A stretch of DNA of 64,000 nt, from contig NZ_CP137636.1 in the NCBI RefSeq assembly GCF_036670015.1, positions 1,714,501 to 1,778,500 of the forward strand. The letters are read 5' to 3'. Position 1 is the first letter of the stretch, and every line of letters begins with the position of its first letter. The notes beneath the pieces were generated by a model. It was not told the DNA's origin, made no database searches, and saw nothing but the letters and a program-made list of their open reading frames with translations. Made by a program: the position numbers and the translations under genes. The DNA is from Niallia sp. XMNu-256 (GTDB lineage Bacteria > Bacillota > Bacilli > Bacillales > Cytobacillaceae). Shown in pieces: positions 54,077 through 63,487 of the stretch.

Positions 54077-54917
54077 ATGTTATTATCAGAGGCTTGGAAA
54101 AAGTATCAACAAGATAAAAAAATTGAGGGATATTCACAACTTACATTAAAAACATATTGTTTTCAATATAATCTCTTGTTACGATTTTTTGGTGATATTG
54201 AAATGAGTCAAATTACTACTGAGAAACTAAAAGAATATCTAATACAGGTAGGAGATCACTTAAAGCCATCTAGTTTAGGGCATAGGGTTCGTTGCATTAA
54301 ATCACTATTCAAATGGACACATGAAGAAGGTTATATCCCTAAAAATCCTGCTGCTAAATTAAAAGAGCCGAAATTAGGTAAAAGAATTCCAAAGTTCCTT
54401 TCAGAACTAGAGATAGAACATCTAAGAGAGGCTTGCCATACAACGATGGAGAATGCGCTGTTTGAGTTTATGTATTCTACTGGCTGCCGTATTGGGGAAG
54501 TTGTAAAATTAAATCGTGATGATATTAATTTCGCAATGAATTCAGTCATTGTACATGGGAAAGGTGATAAAGAAAGGGAAGTGTACTTTAATACTCGTTT
54601 CCATTTGGTTAAAAAGATACTTTGATGAACGAGATGATGAAGAACCTTGTTTATTCATTACGGAAAGAAGGACGAAAAGGCGTATGAGTATCGATAACTT
54701 AAGATATATAATCAAAAGAATATCGAATCGTGCTGGAATAAAAAAGTGTATTCATCCACATCAATTACGCCATAGCTATGCTACACATATGATTAATAAC
54801 GGTGCACCTTTTGAAGTGATCCAGAGCTTGCTTGGTCATGAGAAGAGTGAGACCACAAGAATATATGCCCAGCTAAGTGGAAAATTGAGGCAAGATTTTT
54901 ATAGTAAATATTTTTAA
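54077..54917 (+). pseudogene. tyrosine recombinase with one frameshift
   Basis: ATG 54077 opens an XerC/D-like recombinase: core-binding helices, then STGCRIGEV with the first Arg. The frame breaks near 54590-54600 (YFNTR), and the rest continues in another frame, as VSIWLKRYFDERDD, CIHPHQLRHSYATHM (His-x-x-Arg), LLGHEKSETTRIYAQ (catalytic Tyr). All catalytic residues are there apart from the break. A one-base deletion explains it. It may have been part of a mobile element. Repeat units flank it on both sides. Confidence 0.8.
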
Positions 54918-55370
54918 AATTTTAACCGAAATGGAGGCATGCATATGAAAAGGCATGCTTTTTTGTTATCGGGCCATAATCTTGAGGAAAGTAACCACTT
55001 ATTTATTTATAATCCATTCAAGATTGTTAAGGATTACACTTAAACTAAATGGGAGTTTAGTTTAAGAATAACCAAAAATTAGTACCAACTACTAATATCA
55101 AGTGTTAAAGTTAAAAGGGGAACTTTCAGCAGTAGGAACGCTTTTTCACTAACATGGAATTATATCACTTCTTTAAATAAACGTGACCAATTGTTTAAAA
55201 CGTTCCTCCACATCAGTACGAAGGAATATTTTTCTTCTGGATCGAGGACAAAAAACAAAATGTTAGTTAATAAATGATACGGTTGTCTTCATAGATCCGA
55301 TTGGTGAATGAATCAGACTCTGCGTGATCAATTATCAGTGGGGTGAACCCCCACTGATGAAGATCTTGCT
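54918..55370. other. intergenic region with a hairpin and repeat unit
   Basis: A repeat unit (AAACTAAATGGGAGTTTAGTTTAAGAATA) lies at about 55030-55060. ATCAGTGGGG at 55334-55343 and CCCCACTGAT at 55349-55358 form a 10-bp stem, near the end of the minus-strand MFS gene. No gene is seen. Confidence 0.55.
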
Positions 55371-56600
55371 TTATCCTGGCTGTATACGCGGATGTTTTAT
55401 GCTGGATAATTTCTTCTTTTTAGCTTCATCCGCTGCCGTTTTATTGCTACCCATGAGATACAATACCAAAATAATAATCATAAGAGCTGCAGAATAACTA
55501 AATGTCATGCCGTACCCAACGATGTTTGCTAAGAATCCAAGCCCCACTGATCCAATGGCCAAACCAAAATCTATAAAAATAAGCAGCATCGAATTGGCTG
55601 TTGCTTTTTTCTCAGGTGGAACAAGAGTTAATGCCCAAGCCTGGGAAATGGGGTGGATGATGCCGTAAGCAATTCCGAATAAGGCCCCTGAAATCCAAAC
55701 CATCCACATACTAGTAGAAAATCCCAATAGGATTAACCCGCCTGCACCTGAAATAGCGGCTGGGATCATCAGTATTCTATGACCAAATCGATCGAAAATT
55801 TTACCAGAGAAAAATCGAACCAACACCATAGCAATCCCTTGTAATATAAAAAAATGTGAAATTCTTCCCCCAACTTGAATCTCTTTTCCAAACGCTCCCA
55901 TAAAGTTGACAGTTCCTGCAATGGTCATATAATTTAGGGCTACCAAAATACATGGAAGAAGAACACGCTTATCGAACATGTACTTATAAAAAGGTTCATC
56001 CTTTGTCGTCTGTTTACTTTCCTTTTCGGTATTAACTGGATTTTTAGTGAACAAACTACATACAAATGCAAAAGCCATAAGACCTAAAGTTATCATCAGT
56101 AACGACTGGAATGAATAATTTGCAAGATAAGAAATGGCGATGAGTGGCCCAAGTGTTGTCCCAACGCTAGTAGACATTGCGAAAAAAACAATCCCTTCCC
56201 CTAACCTAGACTTGGGAACGATTTGACTGGACATGGTGAAAACTAAAGTGGTAAGCATGCTTAATCCAATCCCTTGTATAGCTCTAATGAAAATTAAATA
56301 TACGATCGATTCGCTTACAAAAGTAAGAGCGATTGTGCCCAAAAAGTAAAGAAGAGCAATAATGAGCAGCCATTTCATATTCACTTTTTGGATAATAACA
56401 CTGGCAAAGAAGCGCGTAATTAATGATGCTAACATTAAGGTCGTTGTCATGATTCCTGCAATCGCAGAATTGTCAGTCATGGTTGATACAAAAATGGGGA
56501 AACCTGCTGTAATCATATAAAAAGAAGCGAACATGACTAAAGACAATAAGATAATAATGACATATTGGTTTGTCCATAATTTCACTTTTACTTTACCCAT
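55371..56600 (-). CDS. MFS transporter, 12-helix
   Basis: The 409-residue protein has about 12 membrane segments in two halves with a charged middle loop (NPVNTEKESKQTTKDEP). It has an MFS pattern: RAIQGIGLSMLTTLVF near residue 88 and GKIFDRFGHRILMIP near 263 (the RxGRR-type loop). It is a probable drug or metabolite exporter. Substrate is not recognisable. It starts at ATG 56600 behind a AAAGGTGG site. The gene is monocistronic. Confidence 0.8.
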   Translation of the reverse strand: MGKVKVKLWTNQYVIIILLSLVMFASFYMITAGFPIFVSTMTDNSAIAGIMTTTLMLASLITRFFASVIIQKVNMKWLLIIALLYFLGTIALTFVSESIVYLIFIRAIQGIGLSMLTTLVFTMSSQIVPKSRLGEGIVFFAMSTSVGTTLGPLIAISYLANYSFQSLLMITLGLMAFAFVCSLFTKNPVNTEKESKQTTKDEPFYKYMFDKRVLLPCILVALNYMTIAGTVNFMGAFGKEIQVGGRISHFFILQGIAMVLVRFFSGKIFDRFGHRILMIPAAISGAGGLILLGFSTSMWMVWISGALFGIAYGIIHPISQAWALTLVPPEKKATANSMLLIFIDFGLAIGSVGLGFLANIVGYGMTFSYSAALMIIILVLYLMGSNKTAADEAKKKKLSSIKHPRIQPG

Positions 56601-57170
56601 TGTATAAGACCACCTTTTAAGGCTATTTCTAAAAATAGGGAATTCTACGTGAAGATTACTTTCTAATTCATGATAAATTTATTCTTTACTCATTTTTTAA
56701 AAATATTAGGTGGATTTCAATAAAAAAGATTTGAATGGTTCAAATTCCAAAATACTTAAGTCCTGTAGAAATTTTTGTGCCGTTAATGCATGGCTATTAT
56801 GTAGTAGAAAATATAATTGTTATAGGTTCTATACAATAAAATGATTGTTGCATTTAAACTATCGGGTCCTTTAATGAAAGAAGAATTAATTGATTTTCAG
56901 ATTGAATCCCTATCATAGGGGTATTCCATTAAAGGGCGCGATTGTGGAATAACATAGGCGGAAACTGATCCTAGTACCATAAACACTTAAATGACTTTGA
57001 TCAAATCTTTTATAAATCAACAAATTACTGTGAATTTATATTAGGAAAATGGCATCCACCGTGGCATGCATTTGGCAACAAAATTAAATTAACAATCAAT
57101 AATTAACAATTAATGAAAAAACAAAAAATCTAAAAAAACCTTGATGTATAAGGATTTGCAGATACTGTCG
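56601..57170. other. intergenic region with repeat unit
   Basis: A repeat unit lies near 56860-56950 (AAACTATCGGGTCC, AAAGGGCGCGATTG). No gene is seen. The tRNA-like sequence begins at about 57170. Confidence 0.4.
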
Positions 57171-57189
57171 GTAACAATAAATTATTATA

Positions 57190-57254
57190 AATAATACAAG
57201 GCTCGTCCTTTACAGGCAAGGGGTCACTGGTTCAAATCCAGTACGGTTCATCCC
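57190..57254 (+). other. tRNA-like 3' part, candidate attachment site
   Basis: The sequence has a T-arm, ACTGG TTCAAAT CCAGT, followed by an acceptor-like strand ACGGTTCA. The 5' half of a tRNA (D-arm, matching acceptor strand) is not visible upstream, so this is not a functional tRNA gene. It is the kind of tRNA 3' end left at the edge of integrated elements. The decayed integrase at 58.4-58.8 kb supports this. Confidence 0.55.
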
Positions 57255-57257
57255 AAA

Positions 57258-57285
57258 AAGCACTTTCGGTGGAAAGTGCTTTTTT
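57258..57285 (+). terminator. strong terminator beside the tRNA-like site
   Basis: AAGCACTTTC at 57258-57267 and GAAAGTGCTT at 57272-57281 form a perfect 10-bp stem with a GGTG loop, followed by TTTT. Confidence 0.85.
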
Positions 57286-57294
57286 CTTGTTTTG

Positions 57295-57320
57295 GCCACG
57301 GAATTGTCACGGAATAAATA
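57295..57320 (+). repeat. short direct repeats, possible integrase arm sites
   Basis: GCCACGGAATTGTCACGGAA contains two copies of CACGGAA, 11 bases apart. Similar repeats near integrases often serve as arm-type binding sites. The call is by position. Confidence 0.3.
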
Positions 57321-57491
57321 CTGTCTAATTTATATAAAAGGAATTATTAATGGATAAAGTAACCCCTTATATAGAAGATAGATATGTTACGTTTACAACA
57401 TCATAATAAGTGGAAAACTAAAAAAGCTATGTTAGGGATTGTAATATTTTAAATTATGGAAAATAAATATGATATAATAGGGGGTGAAGGG

Positions 57492-57956
57492 GTGGTTTAT
57501 TTATTAGCTGAACAAGTGGAAACTATTGCTAATGAAATCATAAATGATATTAATCCTCATAAATTAAAAAAGTTAAGCGACCTTGTAGGAGTACAAGAGT
57601 TTGAACAGGCTGTTTTAATCAGCTTCTTTAAAGAATATTTAAAACAAGTTGTACAGATTATCGAGTTAGATGACATAACAGTTGAAAACAAACAAGAAGT
57701 TATTTCATTCCTAAATGATATTGATAATTTATCAATTACTAATCAAATAAGAGTTGTACAAGATAAATCTAAAAAATTGTTTAAAAATCCTAAGTTTAGG
57801 TTAGCATTCCGAAATGATTATGAAGCTGGAACTAAAATTCTTTCTTTCTTAATTAAATCCGATGGAACACTTGAAGAAAACATTGCCTCTTTACATGCCC
57901 TTGACCAATATACTGAGTATGATAGCAATTTTATTGTTGATTTAGACCATACTTAA
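57492..57956 (+). CDS. partner protein of the HEPN gene, unknown
   Basis: An ATG at 57456 has no ribosome site; GTG 57492, after GGGGTGAAGG, is preferred and gives about 154 residues. It is helical and acidic, with LKKLSDLVGVQEFEQAVLISF and FLNDIDNLSITNQIRVVQDKS. No motif is recognised. Its stop overlaps the start of the HEPN gene (TAATG), so the two are coupled, like toxin-antitoxin or paired defence genes. Which role it plays is not known. Confidence 0.55.
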   Translation: MVYLLAEQVETIANEIINDINPHKLKKLSDLVGVQEFEQAVLISFFKEYLKQVVQIIELDDITVENKQEVISFLNDIDNLSITNQIRVVQDKSKKLFKNPKFRLAFRNDYEAGTKILSFLIKSDGTLEENIASLHALDQYTEYDSNFIVDLDHT

Positions 57957-58351
57957 TGTTTGATTTTAATGAGTATATTGTTTTAGCGGAGCAATTAATA
58001 AAAAATAGCGATGAAGCATCGAAACGATCCGCTGTTAGTAGAGCGTATTATGGGGCATTGATGAAGGCTAGAAAGCATCTGAAAGAAAAGGGCAAGCTAC
58101 CAGATTTAAGTGGTGGAGAAACCCATAAAAAGATTTGGGATGCGTTGGCAAAATTAGGTGGTAAGAATTCTAAGGAAGAAAACATTTCCAAAAGAGGTAA
58201 GAGATTAAGAACGAAAAGAGAACAGGCAGATTACGAAATAGTTATCAGAGAAGATTATAAGAGAGTGAATGTTCCTTCTTGGGCTCAGCAAGGCTTGGCA
58301 GAAGCTAAATCCATTATATCTGCAATTGATGACTTAAATAATAGTAAATAA
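57956..58351 (+). CDS. HEPN-domain protein
   Basis: This 131-residue protein has the HEPN pattern: ANE-like start (FNEYIVLAEQLIKNSDEASKRSAVSRAYYGALMKA, of which SRAYYGAL is the core) and the late helix RLRTKREQADYEI with the conserved R ... ADY. The HEPN RNase motif RxxxxH is not evident, so RNase activity is open. HEPN proteins are toxins, RNases or nucleotide-transferase partners in defence. A terminator at 58352-58380 follows directly. It lies between the tRNA-like site and an integrase remnant, so it is probably cargo of a small element. Confidence 0.65.
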   Translation: MFDFNEYIVLAEQLIKNSDEASKRSAVSRAYYGALMKARKHLKEKGKLPDLSGGETHKKIWDALAKLGGKNSKEENISKRGKRLRTKREQADYEIVIREDYKRVNVPSWAQQGLAEAKSIISAIDDLNNSK

Positions 58352-58380
58352 AAACATTAGCGATTTTAGCTAATGTTTTA
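58352..58380 (+). terminator. terminator after the HEPN gene
   Basis: AAACATTAGC at 58352-58361 pairs with GCTAATGTTT at 58369-58378, then TATATATAT. It begins at the base after the HEPN stop. Confidence 0.7.
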
Positions 58381-58399
58381 TATATATTTGAATTAGGAT

Positions 58400-58830
58400 A
58401 ATATATAACGAAATCCCAACTCTTAGTAATTTAAGTGATAAACAATCTAATTTTTTTATTGCTTCCTCCTGCATAGATGGCAATACATGTGAGTAGGTTT
58501 CTAGCGTAATCCTTATATTGCTGTGACCGAGCCTTTCACTGATTAATTTGATGTTTACTCCTTGTGATAATAGAAAGGTTGTGTGTGCCTCAAATCATGA
58601 AAGCGGATTTTCGGAACATCTGCCGACTTTATTAATCTATTAAACGTCCTTTTTAAATTTGCCGGATTAATTGGTGTCCCAACCTTAGAACATACAACCA
58701 AATCTTGTCCATTGTTAGAAATGTCAGTTATTCGGCAGACTATGGAAGAAACAAGTTTAAAAATTGAAGTTAGTAAGATTTTAGTTGCTAGAAGCAATTT
58801 TAAGTACAAGGACATCACACTCACTTTCTT
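58400..58830 (-). pseudogene. decayed tyrosine integrase
   Basis: The minus strand encodes VPKIRFHDLRHT (the His-x-x-Arg box), then after a frameshift FLLSQGVNIKLISERLGHSN, IRITLETYSHVLPSMQEEA (catalytic Tyr) and on to about 58400. The N-terminal and core-binding parts are missing. Together with the tRNA-like site at 57.2 kb it outlines a small integrated element of about 1.6 kb in remnant form. Confidence 0.75.
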
Positions 58831-58839
58831 ACCAAACTA

Positions 58840-59260
58840 AAATATAATCTCACCTATTGCTCGGAAGTAAGGTTTACACTTTTCAACTACATCTCCTGCT
58901 CCGGATGTACCACCGAAAACAGGAGCATCTACTAAATGAAATGCCGCTTTTCAACTTTTTTATCTAACTTTCTCATAGTTGAAGGATCTAAAGTACACTT
59001 GTTATGATGGTCGGTCCTCGTTCTGTCCGCTGACGTAATCCCTTGTTCTTCTATAATAACACATTTGCCTGTTCTTCAGTTCGTATCATGGATATGACGG
59101 CTCTGTGGGGGTTCTCAGCCACTTCTTTTATTGTATCGTAAATGACAATACCATGTTGATTTGCTTTATTTAAGGCTTTTTCATTTTTCTCACGGGCATA
59201 TACTTAGAAAATCCGAATTTTATAAATTCAACGCCATAGAAAGTCCTATTTCACCCAAGC
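58840..59260 (-). pseudogene. HIBADH/6PGDH-family oxidoreductase remnant
   Basis: In broken frames the minus strand encodes EKNEKALNKANQHGIVIYD, TIKEVAENPHRAVISMIRTE, then APVFGGTSGAGDVVEKCKP and FRAIGE. The last segment matches the DAPVSGGxxGA motif of beta-hydroxyacid dehydrogenases. The start with GxGxxG is missing, and stops and shifts are frequent. Confidence 0.6.
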
Positions 59261-59519
59261 TAATGTTCACGCTAAATAAGGAAAGCATTCTGTCCAACAC
59301 AGAACACTTTCCGATTGGAAAGATTGAAAAATAAACCCATAAGGGGTAAATTTATTGAATTATTAGGCTTCAGATTTCTCTTTTTCCATAGCATCATATA
59401 ATTGTGTAATCGAAGTTCGGCAAGTAGCCTCCAAACGGGATAAAAAGTGTAAAGAACAGAGAATCTATTTAAAAGTGTATTCTCAAACTTAGGCAACATT
59501 TGAATCATAAATTTTAGTT

Positions 59520-59860
59520 CCTTTGTGAACTATCGTGCACTTGAAACTTCCAAAACAGTTAGTATTTTTCGGATTACTTGTTCAGTTTTAATGCTGATCT
59601 TTGCCCCCTTATTTCACTAACAGGAGCTTTAACAAAAAACTGAGGAACTATTATGTAGCTTTCGTGTTTTTCAATATTCAAGAATCGGGCGCTTTTCTTC
59701 AGTTAACCTTTGAAACGATCTTCCGTAATCAGGCGCATTCTTGCAACAAAATTGCAATCTTTTAACAGAAAAAGCCATTGAATAGTCTTACATAATTTGA
59801 AATAATCATTTTTAAGTGAAAGGCTATTCATCTAGTAATGATCTGAAAATGAATATTGTA
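59520..59860. repeat. intergenic DNA with repeat units
   Basis: Units of the dispersed repeat are present near 59690-59760: TTCAAGAATCGGGCGC and TAATCAGGCGCATT. No gene is seen. Confidence 0.5.
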
Positions 59861-59894
59861 TAAGCATCTGACAAAACGACAGATGCTTATTTTA
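59861..59894 (+). terminator. strong terminator before the ECF stub
   Basis: TAAGCATCTG at 59861-59870 and CAGATGCTTA at 59880-59889 form a 10-bp stem, followed by TTTTATTG. It separates the remnants from the sigma/anti-sigma unit. Confidence 0.8.
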
Positions 59895-59995
59895 TTGTTA
59901 AAATGTCTCACCTTTATAATATATTTGATAAATTTGCGAATTTATTGTTACCTTTTTACTTTCGAATCAGGTTTTATTAGTAAAGGGAGGAGCAG

Positions 59996-60154
59996 ATGAA
60001 GGAAAATTTTGATGACATTTATAAAATCTATTTTCATGAAATCTATCGCTTTCTCCTTTCTCTTTGTCATGACCACCATCTGGCTGAGGATCTAGTCCAA
60101 GAAACCTTCTCCGTGCTTATCTCTATATTGAGAATTACAATGGAGACAAGGTGA
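59996..60154 (+). pseudogene. truncated ECF sigma factor
   Basis: ATG 59996 follows AAGGGAGGAG. The first 37 codons are a normal ECF sigma region 2 (DDIYKIYFHEIYRFLLSLC, HLAEDLVQETF). After that the frame is shifted: the alternative frame gives RAYLYIENYNGDKVKT, the usual sequel. A frameshift plus deletion removed regions 2.4-4, and the DNA runs on into the anti-sigma gene. The sigma factor cannot be functional. Confidence 0.75.
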
Positions 60155-60174
60155 AAACAGGAAGGGTGAGAAAG

Positions 60175-61311
60175 GTGAACAATGAATTTAAAAGAAAACT
60201 GGAAGCCTATGAAAAAGGTGAATTATCTGATGGTGAATTAGAAGATTTCGAAAAAGAATTAGAAAAACTAGAATCCTATCAGGAGTTTCTTGAAGAAAAT
60301 GGTACCCAGGTGAAAGATTCTAATATCAATGAAACGAAGCAGCAAAAGATATTAAGACGAAGTAAATGGAAGGCCAGACTGCAAACGGCCTTTACTGCTC
60401 TTGGAATCATCCTGCTATTTACTATTATTTCAACATTTCTAACTGCTGGGTACTATTCATGGGGGAAACCGGATCGTGCAGATGTGTTTAGGAACATTAT
60501 TGATCAAACGCTGACTGTGACGAATCCTTATGGATATTTAGGGGGGACCAGTACGAATACAAGCCCGTTTTTTGGATTAGAAGCAGTAAGGGATTTAAAT
60601 AAAACGATTGGGAATGAAACGGTAAAAGTAGGGGAAGTGAAGGCAAAGTTTTTTTTCTCAATGATGTCCTTCCCAGAACAGGAATATTTCGGAAATGTAT
60701 CAAATAATACTCCGACCTTTTTATATCCTAGGGCAGGAGAGCGGAATTTATCAGATTGGAAGAGATTAGAGCAACTACCTGAAGGCACAGTCGTTTCAGC
60801 TTATTTGTCTTTTGCTGAATTAATTGATACAGAGAAAGTTTTTCAACTGTTTGATGGGAGAGATATGGATTTAATTTGGTTCGCTGTTGATACTGGTTTT
60901 GAAGGGAAGGATGGGGCAGTTATTCTTGAACCCATTGGTTTTCCAAGCTATCCCATTTGGCATGATGATGATATGATTCTAGATTCCAGAGAAGAGGAAG
61001 AGGGCCTATTTGGCAGCAGGATCATATCGGAAGGTCACTCATCGCCTGAATATACTGTAGGCGATCACGAGGTTCTCCATGAGCAATTTTTGAAAACATT
61101 AACCTTTTTACAAAATCATGAACGGAAAGCGAACAAACTTTTATTTGAGAAACTTGAACTTTCAAAGCGAATTCAATACATTGAAAATAACGGATTTCAG
61201 CATTATGGCGTCGTTATCACAGGCCCGACAAAGGAAGTCTTGAAGCTGCAAGAAGAAAAATGGGTTGGTGAATTAGTAGTTGATGAGGTAAGTTTTTGGA
61301 ATTGGAGATAA
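60175..61311 (+). CDS. anti-sigma factor, membrane-bound
   Basis: A protein of about 378 residues starts at GTG 60175, after GGAAGGGTG (the earlier GTG at 60151 lies in the sigma stub). The N-terminus is cytoplasmic and coiled (KRKLEAYEKGELSDGELEDF). A single membrane helix at about 77-100 contains LGIILLFTIISTFLT. The rest is the extracellular sigma-reg C-terminal domain, as in Bacillus anti-sigma proteins of ECF systems, with a final PTKEVLKLQEEKWVG. Because its sigma partner is truncated, this gene is orphaned. It may bind another sigma factor. Confidence 0.7.
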   Translation: MNNEFKRKLEAYEKGELSDGELEDFEKELEKLESYQEFLEENGTQVKDSNINETKQQKILRRSKWKARLQTAFTALGIILLFTIISTFLTAGYYSWGKPDRADVFRNIIDQTLTVTNPYGYLGGTSTNTSPFFGLEAVRDLNKTIGNETVKVGEVKAKFFFSMMSFPEQEYFGNVSNNTPTFLYPRAGERNLSDWKRLEQLPEGTVVSAYLSFAELIDTEKVFQLFDGRDMDLIWFAVDTGFEGKDGAVILEPIGFPSYPIWHDDDMILDSREEEEGLFGSRIISEGHSSPEYTVGDHEVLHEQFLKTLTFLQNHERKANKLLFEKLELSKRIQYIENNGFQHYGVVITGPTKEVLKLQEEKWVGELVVDEVSFWNWR

Positions 61312-61635
61312 GGAGATTTCAAAAACAAGGATTTAGTTAATTATTCCATAAAAGGGCGCGATTCCAGATTAATGATTGCGCTCTTTCTTGATAAGGGCTA
61401 TTAAATTGAGTGACCTCTTATGAAAATGACGGTAATTTGAAATAATTGCTATTAAGCAAAAGGCAATTTAGTGAAATTAGCAATACTTGTAAATGAATTG
61501 TTAGATATGATATCAATTTTAGATTACATAGGTGATTAAAATTTAATCCATTATTTGAGTTGAGAAATGGTATGGGACAGTGAAACTAACTCTTACACAA
61601 TCTAAAGAACACATTTTTTCTTAGGAGTGGTTATA
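61312..61635. repeat. intergenic DNA with a repeat unit
   Basis: A unit lies at about 61343-61400 (CCATAAAAGGGCGCGATT and TGCGCTCTTTCTTGA). TTAGGAG at about 61621-61627 serves the glycosyltransferase. No gene is seen. Confidence 0.5.
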
Positions 61636-62838
61636 ATGGCACGTGTTTTATTTATTAATGCTGGATCAGAAGGACATGTCAATCCAACTATTGGAGTTGT
61701 GCAAGAGCTCATTTCGCGTGGAGAAGAGGTAGTATACTTTACGATAGAAGCTTTTCGAGAACGTATTGAGAAGACGGGAGCTACTGTACGAACAATTGAC
61801 GGTGAAAAATTTATAAACGCTTTTATCTCAGGTGGAAGAAATTATTTACCCGAAAGAATCAACGGTCTTTTGCATACGGCAGATATCATGATACCTAGTG
61901 TTCTGGAGCAAATCGAAGGAGAACATTTTGATTATATCATTCACGATTCCATGTTTGGTTGTGGTCGTTTACTTGCACAAATACTTAAACTTCCGGCAAT
62001 TAATTCTTGTACTTCTTTTGCACAGACAAAAGCATCATTTGATAAAATGTTGGAACATTCTACACAAAATATCCCAACAGAAATTGTTAAAACGATAAAT
62101 GATGATTTTCAAAACCTAAAAACAAAAGTTAAAGAAAAATATGATGTTGAAATCCGTTCTCCTTATGAAGTTTTTTGTAACCCTGCACCACTTACAATCA
62201 TTTATACAACTAGGGAGTTTCAACCCTTTGGAGAAACATTTGATCAAACTTACAAATTTGTAGGTCCATCCATCGCTTTACGATCAACCCAAGAAAACTT
62301 TGACCTTACCGGAATCAAGGGAAAAAGCCTAATTTACATTTCACTCGGTACTGTCTTTAACCAAGCAATTGATTTCTATAAGCTTTGTTTTAAGGCATTT
62401 GGGAACACTGTTCATACTGTTGTTATGTCTATTGGGGAAAAAGCTCAAATAGCTGATTTGGGGCAGATTCCTAAAAACTTCATTGTCAAAAATTATGTTC
62501 CACAAACTGAGGTGCTGAAATACGCTAAATTATTTATCACACATGGTGGAATGAACAGTACCCATGAAGGTCTCTATTACGGAGTACCTTTAATTGTAAT
62601 CCCACAAAGCGCTGATCAGCCTATAATTGCTCAACAAGTTGCCAATATCGGAGCCGGTATTAAATTACAAATGCAAAACTTAACAGCAAATCAACTGCAT
62701 GAAACCGCAGATCATGTGTTAAACCACTCAACTTTACATAAAACTGTTGTGAATATTAGGGAATCCTTTCGAAAATCGGGTGGATATCACCAAGCTGTTG
62801 ATGAGATTTTTGAATTTAAAAGTGAATATGATATCTAA
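61636..62838 (+). CDS. MGT-type UDP-glycosyltransferase
   Basis: The 400-residue protein has a GT-B fold. The N-terminal part has the macrolide glycosyltransferase start (ARVLFINAGSEGHVNPTIGV, with a His in position to act as base). The donor site is FITHGGMNSTHEGLYYGVPL near 310 and PQSADQPIIAQQV near 334. These enzymes (YjiC/OleD type) transfer sugars to small aromatic or macrolide molecules, giving resistance or modification. Start ATG 61636 lies behind AGGAG (GTG 61627 overlaps that region). It is monocistronic. Confidence 0.82.
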   Translation: MARVLFINAGSEGHVNPTIGVVQELISRGEEVVYFTIEAFRERIEKTGATVRTIDGEKFINAFISGGRNYLPERINGLLHTADIMIPSVLEQIEGEHFDYIIHDSMFGCGRLLAQILKLPAINSCTSFAQTKASFDKMLEHSTQNIPTEIVKTINDDFQNLKTKVKEKYDVEIRSPYEVFCNPAPLTIIYTTREFQPFGETFDQTYKFVGPSIALRSTQENFDLTGIKGKSLIYISLGTVFNQAIDFYKLCFKAFGNTVHTVVMSIGEKAQIADLGQIPKNFIVKNYVPQTEVLKYAKLFITHGGMNSTHEGLYYGVPLIVIPQSADQPIIAQQVANIGAGIKLQMQNLTANQLHETADHVLNHSTLHKTVVNIRESFRKSGGYHQAVDEIFEFKSEYDI

Positions 62839-62912
62839 ATACAAATACTTCTCAATTGCCATCATTGTTGACTTTTTCTTAGTGGACAGCAACTTCTTTT
62901 TTAATTGCAGTA

Positions 62913-63233
62913 ATGCAACAATATCTAGATTGTGGAGTTATACACGGTAAAGTAACTAGGGCGTTCGTTCAACAAGTCATAGTAATTAAAATCTTCAACA
63001 AAACCATCAAACCACCAGTGGGAGGAATCGAAAAAAGACGAGCTAGTTTTTATCAAAGAAATGGATTTAGCCTTAATCAGTGGGGCTATGTTCAACAAAC
63101 ACTTGCAAAAAGAGCAAAGCCCAGTTTCACTTGTATAATGTCTTACCCGAAACCATTACAAGAACAAGAATATCAAACCTTTAAAAACTGGGTATTTAAA
63201 CATGTCTATTCAAATATTAGATTTTTTATATAA
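62913..63233 (+). pseudogene. GNAT acetyltransferase C-terminal remnant
   Basis: The frame has KRRASFYQRNGFSLNQWGYV and FTCIMSYPKPLQEQEYQTF near its end, which match the C-terminus of GNAT-family acetyltransferases (RxxFYxxxGF). The AcCoA-binding loop (RxxGxG/A) is not present and the first 45 residues do not fit. It has no ribosome site. It is a fragment, probably fused to random sequence. Confidence 0.5.
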
Positions 63234-63349
63234 ACTTGTAGTTACAAAGCGTTACAATATAAAAAAAGCATGGTTTAATGTGAGTACAGGTTGCCGGATG
63301 ATGTAAAAAGTAACCGCTCAAACGATTAAATAAGGCAGAATTTTATAAG

Positions 63350-63487
63350 ATGGTAGAACGGAGTCACTGGGGCGCCCAGAATAAGTTTTTGGCCCAAACC
63401 AATATTGCCATAGTACAACCAGAGACAACGATTAAGCATCCAACTGCTCTTGCAATCCGCCGCCGATTAAATCATCAAATGCAATAA
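63350..63487 (+). CDS. short unidentified ORF, probably a remnant
   Basis: A 45-residue frame reads MVERSHWGAQNKFLAQTNI, then a segment with TTIKHPTALAIRRRLNHQMQ. It has a protein-like composition but no ribosome binding site. In-frame residues extend upstream (LNKAEFYK) to a stop. I do not recognise it. Confidence 0.25.
   Translation: MVERSHWGAQNKFLAQTNIAIVQPETTIKHPTALAIRRRLNHQMQ

Noticed and set aside
57190-57254. Functional tRNA gene
   Set aside because: Only the T-arm and an acceptor-like 3' strand are present; a matching D-arm and 5' acceptor strand were not found upstream.
59272-59508. 78-residue minus-strand ORF
   Set aside because: It has no ribosome binding site and no family pattern; it lies in a region of decayed genes and repeats.
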